Source: Candidatus Eiseniibacteriota bacterium
GTDB lineage: Bacteria > Eisenbacteria > RBG-16-71-46 > CAIMUX01
Reading direction: 5' to 3'
NCBI GenBank assembly: GCA_903844735.1
Contig: CAIMUX010000110.1
Coordinates: forward strand, 23,099 to 87,098
Length of the DNA stretch: 64,000 nucleotides
The stretch's first letter is position 1; each line of letters starts with the position of its first letter. The notes below the pieces were generated by a model. That model searched no databases and had not been told where the DNA came from. It saw only the letters and a list, made by a program, of their open reading frames with translations. A program made the translations under genes and the position numbers. This document shows positions 17,866 through 24,132 of this stretch, piece after piece.

Positions 17866-19315
17866 CCCGCTCGCCGCCGGAAACCGCTATCCCTCGAGGC
17901 TTGATGGCGCGCGCGTGGCCCGCTCCGGGCCTGCCGGAGCGCCCGTCCTTCAGGGGAAGGTCCAGACCCAATCTCTTCACCTTGCGAAAGAGGGTGCTCT
18001 TGTGGATACCCAAGGCCCGAGCGGCCGCCTCCCTGCTCCCACCATGGCGTTCCAGGGCGGTGCGAATCTCCTGGGCGTCGAGGAACTCGCGGGCGATCCG
18101 GATGTCGGAAAAACCGCCGGATGGAAACCCACGGCCGCGCGCGGTCAGCTCGTCGGGCAGATGCTCGATTCCGATGAGTCCGTTGCCGCAGAGGATGAAC
18201 GCCCGCTCGATGACGTTTTCCAGCTCGCGCACATTGCCGGGCCAGTCGTGGGCCATGAGGAGGGAGAGCGCCTCGACTGCGATCCCCCGGACCGACCGGC
18301 GCTGGAGCCGATTGAATCGGGCGATGAACTCGTCGACCAGGAGGGGGATGTCCTCCTTGCGCCGACGTAGGGGCGGCAGCTCCACGCGCACGACGTTTAC
18401 CCGGTAGTAGAGGTCCTCGCGGAATGCGCCCGCGCGGGTTCGTTCGGCCAGGTCACGGTTCGTGGCCACGATGATCCGGGCATCGGTGGTCTGCGAGCAG
18501 GTGGCACCGAGGGGCTCGTAGGATCGCTCCTGGAGCACCCGCAGGAGTCGAACCTGCACGGCCGGGCTCACCTCGCCGATCTCGTCTAAGAAGAGCGTCC
18601 CTCCCTGGGCCAACGCGAAGCGTCCCGGCTTGTCCTTGTTGGCCCCTGTGAAGGCCCTGGCCTTGTAGCCGAACAGCTCCGATTCAAGAAGGGTGTCGGG
18701 AAGCGCCCCGCAGTTCACCCCCAGGAAGGGACCGCCGCGCCGGGAGCTAAGGGAGTGGATCGTCCGGGCGATCACCTCCTTTCCGGTCCCCGTCTCCCCG
18801 AGAATCAGCACCGTGCTCGGGCTCGTCGCAATTGCGGGCAGGACCTCGAAGATTCTCTGCATGAGGAGGCTCCTGCTGACGAGATCCCCGATCCGGAAAC
18901 GCCCCTCCAGTTCCTGCCTGAGGGCCTCGACCTCGCTCAAGTCACGGAAGGTCTCGGCACCGCCGATCACCTTCCCCGTGGGATCGCGAAGGACGGCGGT
19001 GGAGACACTGATGGGAAGGTCGGCCCCGTCGGAGTCGACAATGTAGCCGGACCTCCCGATGATCGGCCGGCCGGTCTTCAGCGTCTGCCGAAGTGCGCAC
19101 TCCGCCTCGCAGAGGCTGCAGTGGAAAACCTCCGAGCAGAAACGGCCGAGCGCCTCGTCGCGGGAGATGCCGGTGATCTCCTCAGCCGCCCGGTTGAAGG
19201 ATGTGATCCGCCACTCGAGGTCGACCGTGAAGACACCATCGGAGATGCTCTCGAGAATGGCATCTGTCGCTGTCAGAACGGTAGCCACCGAGCGTTTCCT
19301 GGACCTCGCCGTCAT
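17858..19315 (-). CDS. PAS-AAA+-Fis sigma54-dependent transcriptional activator
   Basis: The product is 485 residues from the ATG at 19315, which follows GGAG (a GTG 12 bp upstream is possible). The PAS domain (about 15-125) carries the cysteine set FCSEVFHCSLCEAEC (residues 60, 66, 69, 73), a possible redox or metal-sensing site. The AAA+ domain has Walker A GETGTGKE (173-180), Walker B LFLDEIGE (241-248) and a sigma54-contact loop reading RAFTGA (220-225) instead of GAFTGA. A Fis-type HTH ends the protein (416-448). It very probably activates the sigma54 promoters at 15.4 and 17.3 kb. Confidence 0.92.
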   Translation of the reverse strand: MTARSRKRSVATVLTATDAILESISDGVFTVDLEWRITSFNRAAEEITGISRDEALGRFCSEVFHCSLCEAECALRQTLKTGRPIIGRSGYIVDSDGADLPISVSTAVLRDPTGKVIGGAETFRDLSEVEALRQELEGRFRIGDLVSRSLLMQRIFEVLPAIATSPSTVLILGETGTGKEVIARTIHSLSSRRGGPFLGVNCGALPDTLLESELFGYKARAFTGANKDKPGRFALAQGGTLFLDEIGEVSPAVQVRLLRVLQERSYEPLGATCSQTTDARIIVATNRDLAERTRAGAFREDLYYRVNVVRVELPPLRRRKEDIPLLVDEFIARFNRLQRRSVRGIAVEALSLLMAHDWPGNVRELENVIERAFILCGNGLIGIEHLPDELTARGRGFPSGGFSDIRIAREFLDAQEIRTALERHGGSREAAARALGIHKSTLFRKVKRLGLDLPLKDGRSGRPGAGHARAIKPRGIAVSGGERGE

Positions 19316-19509
19316 GATGCTCCACACCCACCGGGACCGATTGGACTATTCGGTCGAACGGAATTCGCCGCCCGATGCCCAACGCGGTGCACCCATCAAG
19401 CGTATTCAAGATCCGCGGACCCCGCCGGCATTCCCGGAGAGCGTCGAGATAGGAACGCCGCTCTTCACCATCGTCGCCGGCTCCGGAAATCACACCGAAA
19501 ATCTCGGCC

Positions 19510-20223
19510 TTACGGCGTCAGAATCTTGCTGAGGACTTCCTCCTTGGAAATCTCCTTCGTGCAGAAGAACCAGTCGCGGCAAGTGACACCCGCCTGTTTG
19601 CCTTCCATCCGGTCTTTGGCCACACCGCAGGAACCTGCTGTCGGGACGATGACTTCGTCGCCGGGTCGCCAATCAGCGGGGGTGGCGACAGAGAAGGCAT
19701 CCGCCGTCTTGAGCGCGACCACGACTCGGTAGAGCTCGTCGAAGTTGCGGCCCAGACTCAGCGGATAGTAGATGATGGTGCGGATCATGCCCTTGGGGTC
19801 AATAACAAAGACGGCGCGGACCGCCTTCGTGCTCGACTCGCCCGGTTGCATCATGCCATAGGCCTTGGCCACCTCCATGGTGATGTCCTCGATCAGGGGG
19901 AACGTCACTTCGACATCCTTCATGCCCTTGTATTCGATCTTCTCCTTGATGGTTCGTAGCCAGGCGATGTGGCTGTACAGGCCGTCCACAGAAAGTCCGA
20001 CGAGCTTGCAGCCCAATTCGGTGAACTTGGGCTCGAGGGTCGCAAAGGTCATGAACTCCGAGGTGCAGACTGGGGTGAAGTCGGCCGGGTGGCTGAAGAG
20101 GATGACCCAGCTCCCTTCATAGTCGGCGGGAAAGGTGATCTCGCCTTGGGTGGTTACCGCCTTGAAGGCGGGGGCTTTGTCCCCGATACGGGGCATGGTG
20201 ACGATGCTTCCACCTGTTTCCAT
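19510..20223 (-). CDS. 1-Cys peroxiredoxin (Prx6/AhpC-TSA family)
   Basis: The product is 237 residues, starting METGGSIVTMPRIGDKAPAF after GAGGACAGC. The active site FSHPADFTPVCTSEF is near residue 50. SVDGLYSHIAWL and the C-terminal dimerisation region (DWRPGDEVIVP) place it in the Prx6-type group. Two extra cysteines (CRDWFFCTK) near the end could serve as resolving residues. It reduces peroxides. It neighbours an oxygen-sensitive Fe-S module, which fits a protective role. Confidence 0.93.
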   Translation of the reverse strand: METGGSIVTMPRIGDKAPAFKAVTTQGEITFPADYEGSWVILFSHPADFTPVCTSEFMTFATLEPKFTELGCKLVGLSVDGLYSHIAWLRTIKEKIEYKGMKDVEVTFPLIEDITMEVAKAYGMMQPGESSTKAVRAVFVIDPKGMIRTIIYYPLSLGRNFDELYRVVVALKTADAFSVATPADWRPGDEVIVPTAGSCGVAKDRMEGKQAGVTCRDWFFCTKEISKEEVLSKILTP

Positions 20224-20243
20224 AGCGCTGTCCTCTTTTCTCA

Positions 20244-20263
20244 ACATGTGCATGAGCACATGT
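20244..20263. promoter_or_regulatory. 8-4-8 palindrome upstream of the peroxiredoxin gene
   Basis: ACATGTGC-ATGA-GCACATGT is a perfect inverted repeat ending 20 bp before the peroxiredoxin start. It is likely an operator or a leader hairpin. The regulator is unknown. Confidence 0.5.
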
Positions 20264-20341
20264 CACATTAGTACCTCCGGTCGCTCTCGGCGTCTCCTCG
20301 CCAGAACCCGCCGGCGGCAGCAAGCTGTGGTAACCCGCTGC

Positions 20342-20518
20342 TCACCTGTCCTGGTTGTGCCGTCGCCAACCAGCCCACGCGGGAAACCCGCGATCATCCC
20401 TCAAGAGCAGGACCTCGGCCCCCTTCGTGATCTGTGTGCGGCGATGATCGCCGGCTTGCCGTCCAACGTGACCCTGGACCCCTTGACCTCAACACTGTCG
20501 CCTGGCGATATTTTCGTG
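20342..20518 (-). pseudogene. Frameshifted fragment of a short conserved gene (unrecognised family)
   Basis: On the minus strand one frame reads ISPGDSVEVKGSRVTLDGKP then AIIAA. A single-base shift later the next frame continues ITKGAEVLLLRDDRGFPAWA to a stop at 20342. The combined pattern is a small beta-rich C-terminal domain I have a sense of but cannot name. It abuts the trmO-like remnant, so both were joined by deletion. Confidence 0.45.
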
Positions 20519-20729
20519 TCCTGGCCTCATGGTCGACACCCGGTGGAGATGATAGAGCAGGATCATGTGAGAGAAATCATCAAAGGTCCGCCAGGGCCGC
20601 GTGGAATTCCGGAAGGACATCCACCGCTCCCGGAACACCGAGCGCCCCTCGCGGCTGGATCGGCATGCCCTCCGTGGTGACGAAAGGCGTGTGAATGATT
20701 CCGATCGGCCTATAGATGACTGCGATCAC
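20519..20729 (-). pseudogene. 5' remnant of a TrmO/TsaA (UPF0066) tRNA methyltransferase gene
   Basis: From GTG at 20729 (after GAGGAAG) the minus strand encodes YRPIGIIHTPFVTTEGMPIQ, the hallmark TrmO N-terminus, followed by GALGVPGAVDVLPEF. The frame stops at 20580. In the next frame DDFSHMILLYHLHRV continues the family pattern and then homology ends. The catalytic C-terminal half is gone. TrmO methylates t6A37 of tRNA-Thr in intact form. Confidence 0.7.
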
Positions 20730-20855
20730 TTCCTGACTTCCTCTGTTGGGCGCGACGCCCTGCGCCTAGATGATCGCTCAGCGGTCAGCCTAGCCCCGGC
20801 GCCCGGGGCCCGGCAGAATTCCCGGCTCCCCGAGCGCGGGCGGCAGACTCGCCTG

Positions 20856-20888
20856 TTGACGATAATGAACTTATGTCCGTAACATAAT
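20856..20888 (+). promoter_or_regulatory. Upstream promoter/operator of the DUF134 gene
   Basis: TTGACG at 20856-20861 is followed by TTATGT-N5-ACATAA (20871-20876 and 20882-20887), a 6-bp inverted repeat over the expected -10 position. The sequence ATAATGAACTTATGTCC recurs almost exactly 103 bp downstream. Confidence 0.45.
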
Positions 20889-20956
20889 TCTGAAGACATA
20901 AGCCTGTCCAGAGCTTTTTCTCGCTCCGGCAGGCGGAGGGAGCTGTCGTTTTGCCC

Positions 20957-20985
20957 TTGACACATAATGAACCTATGTCCACAAT
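20957..20985 (+). promoter_or_regulatory. Proximal promoter/operator of the DUF134 gene
   Basis: TTGACA (20957-20962) and CACAAT (20980-20985) are spaced by 17 bp. The spacer contains ATAATGAACCTATGTCC, a near copy of the upstream element, with ACATA/TATGT half-sites. The DUF134 protein may bind here (inference). Confidence 0.5.
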
Positions 20986-21004
20986 GCCATCGGGAGGTGC
21001 GGGA

Positions 21005-21388
21005 ATGCCCAGACCATTCTGCAATCGAATCATTGCCGGGAGGCCGGCCGTCTCGATCTTCAAGCCGATTGGCGTCCCAGTCACAGAACTCGAAGAGATC
21101 GTGATGACCCTCGACGAGTTCGAAGCTCTCCGGCTCGCAGATCTGGACGGGCTCTACCAGGAGCAGGCGGCTGAGAAGATGAAGATCTCCAGGCCGACCT
21201 TCAGCAGAATCGTCGAATCGGCCCGCCGAAAAGTGGCCGACGTGCTTGTTCACGGAAAGGCCCTCCGGATCGAGGGTGGTCCTATTCACCAGGGAGCCCG
21301 TCGATGCTGCCGGTTGCATGACCGAGCGGCGAAGCGATCACAAGCAGACAACCGCGGCAGGACTCTGCCAGAGGAGAAATCTCGATGA
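21005..21388 (+). CDS. DUF134 family DNA-binding protein
   Basis: The product is 127 residues, starting at the ATG 7 bp after GGGAGG (MPRPFCNRIIAG). The domain has FKPIGVPVTELEEIVMTLDE, EFEALRLADLDGLYQEQAAE and a helix-turn-helix at MKISRPTFSRIVESARRK. This is the DUF134 signature. Such proteins are presumed regulators and commonly adjoin NifX-domain genes. The start is 20 bp after a promoter with repeated TATGT elements, consistent with autoregulation. It overlaps the nifX gene as ATGA. Confidence 0.9.
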   Translation: MPRPFCNRIIAGRPAVSIFKPIGVPVTELEEIVMTLDEFEALRLADLDGLYQEQAAEKMKISRPTFSRIVESARRKVADVLVHGKALRIEGGPIHQGARRCCRLHDRAAKRSQADNRGRTLPEEKSR

Positions 21389-21759
21389 ACATCTGCATCC
21401 CCGTCAACGAAGACCAAGGATTCAGGAGCCCGGTGTGCGCGCATTTCGGTTCGGCGCCGTTTTTCATGATCGTCGACACCGAGAGTGGAGCCTGTCGGGC
21501 CATCCCGAACACCAATCAGCACCACGGCCACGGAATGTGCACGCCGCTGGCAGCCCTTGATGGAGAGAGCATCGACGGCATGGCCGTCGGGGGTATCGGC
21601 ATGGGCGCGGTGAACAAGCTGATCGCCGCAGGCATCCAGGTGTTCCTTTCGGAGCAGTCGACGGTGGAGGAGACCGTAAATGCCTACAAGGCCGGAACAC
21701 TCCGCCTCGTGACACCCGAGACCGCCTGCGGCCAGCATCACGGACACGACGGCCACTAG
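21385..21759 (+). CDS. NifX/NifB-domain (PF02579) cluster-binding protein 3
   Basis: The product is 124 residues: MNICIPVNEDQGFRSPVCAHFGSAPFF, then GGIGMGAVNKLIAAGIQVFL. Histidine clusters flank the fold (NTNQHHGHGM and the C-terminal GQHHGHDGH), and single Cys residues are at C18 and near C53. This His/Cys richness suggests metal binding beyond the core family. It is translationally coupled to DUF134. Confidence 0.9.
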   Translation: MNICIPVNEDQGFRSPVCAHFGSAPFFMIVDTESGACRAIPNTNQHHGHGMCTPLAALDGESIDGMAVGGIGMGAVNKLIAAGIQVFLSEQSTVEETVNAYKAGTLRLVTPETACGQHHGHDGH

Positions 21760-21863
21760 CTCCAAACCATGGAAGGGGGGGAGGTGGGGGCGTAGCCACT
21801 CCCAGGCTCATCGTCACAAACGGATAGGAGGCGTGGTCGCGCAAGGCCGCGGGAACGGAAGCA

Positions 21864-23054
21864 ATGCATACGAACCACAAGGGTTTCCAGACGAAGCTCG
21901 TCCATGCGGGCGCCCCGAAGGATCCGTACGGAAGCGTCGTCACACCCATCTATCAGACGTCCACGTTCTCGTTCGAGAACACCCAGGTCGGGGCGGATCG
22001 CTTCGCCGGCAAGGCGGACGGGTACATCTACACCAGGATCGGCAATCCCACCATCCGGGCTCTTGAGGATTGCGTCGCGGCGTTGGAGGAAGGCGTTGGC
22101 GGCATAGCCACGAGCTCCGGGATGGGGGCCGTGTGCACCGTCTGCCTCGCACTTCTCGACCGCGACACGCACGTGGTCAGCACCGCCTCTGTCTACGGGC
22201 CTTCGCGCACGTTGATGGAGAAGCATCTGGGGCGGTTCGGTGTGTCATCTTCGTTCGTCGACACCTCCGACCTCGAGGCCGTGCGCCATGCCCTCCGGAA
22301 GAACACGCGGATGATCTATGTCGAGACGCCGTCCAACCCGATGATGCAGATCACGGACATCCGCGCCATGGCTGATCTGGCGCACGCCCAAGGCGCGCTT
22401 CTGGTTGTCGACAGCACCTTCGCGTCTCCCTATCTTCAGAAGCCATTATCCATGGACGCGGATGTCGTCCTGCACTCGGTGACCAAGTTCATCAATGGTC
22501 ACGCGGACGTCGTCGGAGGGATCCTCATCGCTCGGGACAAGGCCGTCTACCGGCGGGTGCGCGATGTCATGGTCATCACCGGCTGCAACATGGATCCACA
22601 TCAGGCATTCCTGGTCCACCGAGGTCTCAAGACACTCGCCCTTCGCATCGAGCGGGCGCAAGAAAGCGCGATGAAGATCGCCAGCTGGATCGAATCGCGC
22701 GATGAGGTTGCCTGGGTTCGCTACACCGGCCTGTCCTCCCATCCGCAGTACGAGCTGGCTCGACGTCAGATGAGAGGTCCGGGTTCGATGATCAGCTTCG
22801 AACTGAAGGGCGGGTTCGAGGCAGGAAAAACCCTCATGAACAAGGTCCGGCTGGCAGTACTGGCCGTCTCTCTGGGTGGGGTCGAGACCCTAATCGAGCA
22901 TCCCGCCTCGATGACCCACGCCGGACTCCCGGCGGAGGAGCGGCTGAAAGCGGGCATCACAGACGGCCTAGTCAGGTACTCGGTCGGAATCGAGGATCCC
23001 GACGATCTCCTTGGGGATCTGGAGCAGGCGCTCGCATCGGATCAGGCGCATTGA
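21864..23054 (+). CDS. PLP-dependent cystathionine gamma-synthase / methionine gamma-lyase family enzyme
   Basis: The product is 396 residues. YIYTRIGNPTIRALE and SSGMGAV lie in the cofactor domain, ETPSNPMMQITDI binds the substrate and PLP phosphate, and HSVTKFINGHADVVGG contains the Schiff-base lysine. The C-terminus HPASMTHAGLPAEERLKAGI is typical. It cleaves or forms sulfur amino acids. Which of the two activities it has cannot be decided from motifs. Release of sulfide or methanethiol would suit the neighbouring sulfur-metal module (speculative). Confidence 0.88.
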   Translation: MHTNHKGFQTKLVHAGAPKDPYGSVVTPIYQTSTFSFENTQVGADRFAGKADGYIYTRIGNPTIRALEDCVAALEEGVGGIATSSGMGAVCTVCLALLDRDTHVVSTASVYGPSRTLMEKHLGRFGVSSSFVDTSDLEAVRHALRKNTRMIYVETPSNPMMQITDIRAMADLAHAQGALLVVDSTFASPYLQKPLSMDADVVLHSVTKFINGHADVVGGILIARDKAVYRRVRDVMVITGCNMDPHQAFLVHRGLKTLALRIERAQESAMKIASWIESRDEVAWVRYTGLSSHPQYELARRQMRGPGSMISFELKGGFEAGKTLMNKVRLAVLAVSLGGVETLIEHPASMTHAGLPAEERLKAGITDGLVRYSVGIEDPDDLLGDLEQALASDQAH

Positions 23055-23647
23055 ACGGTACCCCGGGGCGGATCTTGAAGACTTCATTACCGCCGACAAT
23101 GTAGTCCGTCTCCCCGCTGATGCAGATGACCGAGCCGAGGCTACCGTAGAGGGACCGGGCGGCCCCCACCGCATCCCGGGAGGCTCTCTGTGCTGTCCAC
23201 GCCCTTGGTCCTTGCGCCGTCTCCGCAGAGGGCGACGATCTCCGAGGCGTTTCCGCGGATGATCGTGGGCCGGGTGGCGGCCACGAGCTCCCGGACGGTG
23301 TGGGTGCGATCCGGTGTGGCCCCCGCCCCCACCGGATCCAGCACGATGGGAATGCCCCGCTTCGCCGCATGCTCCGCGGCCTTGCACATGGACTTGACCC
23401 ACCACTCCCTGCTCAAGGTGCCGATGTTGATGACCAGGGCGGAGGCGAGGCTCACCATGTCCGCCATCTCCTCCTCGGCATGGGCCATCACGGGCGAGGC
23501 CCCGATGGCCAGGAGGGCGTTGGCCGATGTGTTCATAGCCACGTAATTGGTGATGTTGTGGATGAGCGGAGAACGCTTCCGGATCTCCATTACGGCTGCC
23601 CACGCGTTCAAAGGATCCTGTTCAGGCTTGGGACATCCTTCGCTCAA
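22972..23647 (-). pseudogene. thiM: Truncated and frameshifted hydroxyethylthiazole kinase (thiM)
   Basis: The N-terminal frame (23647-23141) has [33 protein letters not shown] and [12 protein letters not shown], clear ThiM motifs. Near 23188 the frame shifts. Homology continues as [15 protein letters not shown] and ICISGETDYIVGG in the next frame, then ends inside the 3' end of the PLP enzyme gene. Roughly the last quarter is missing. The kinase would salvage thiazole for thiamine. Confidence 0.85.
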
Positions 23648-23677
23648 GCCCTTCCGGTCGGCCTTCCGGCCCCGATG

Positions 23678-24121
23678 TCAGTTGTAGGCGACCTTGATCT
23701 CCCAAGCTTCATCCAGGAGCGGCCTGACCAGTTCGGAGATGTTCTGCTCCTCCCAGAAGGGCAATTTCCCATGGGCATCCATGTATTTCTGAGGGATGGG
23801 ATGGGTGCCGATCACCACCGGCAAGCCGAAGGACGATTCGATGAACATCTTGAACCGCCGGATGCTCGGACAGGGCGGATAGCCGACCACCAGGCCGGTG
23901 GCCAGATGGATGACCTCGGCGCCATTCTTCTTCATTTCCTCGGGCACGTATTCCACATTTCCGCCCGGGCAGCCTCCGCAGGTGGAGTAGCCCACGATTT
24001 CGACAGGCTCTTCCGGAGGGTAGATGGCGAAGGCACCGTGCCTCTCCCGCAAGGCCCGAAAGCACTTGCCGCCACCGCACCCCTGGTACCGTCCGCAGAT
24101 GATGATGCCGATTTTTGTCAT
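23678..24121 (-). CDS. CGGC domain-containing protein
   Basis: The product is 147 residues. MTKIGIIICGRYQGCGGGKC opens it and STCGGCPGGNVEYVPEEM contains the CGGC motif. IHLATGLVVGYPPCPSI follows. The family (PF08821-type) is presumed metal-binding and is frequent in anaerobes. It lies 11 bp downstream of the molybdenum hydroxylase operon, so it may be cotranscribed and assist maturation. Function unproven. Confidence 0.85.
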   Translation of the reverse strand: MTKIGIIICGRYQGCGGGKCFRALRERHGAFAIYPPEEPVEIVGYSTCGGCPGGNVEYVPEEMKKNGAEVIHLATGLVVGYPPCPSIRRFKMFIESSFGLPVVIGTHPIPQKYMDAHGKLPFWEEQNISELVRPLLDEAWEIKVAYN

Positions 24122-24132
24122 GGAGATTCTCC

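Noticed and set aside
20951..21004. TTG start giving DUF134 18 extra residues
   Set aside because: It would begin inside the -35 element. The ATG at 21005 follows GGGAGG at correct spacing and gives the family start.
20726..21319. Minus-strand frame opposite DUF134
   Set aside because: No motif or start signal; DUF134 on the + strand explains the region.
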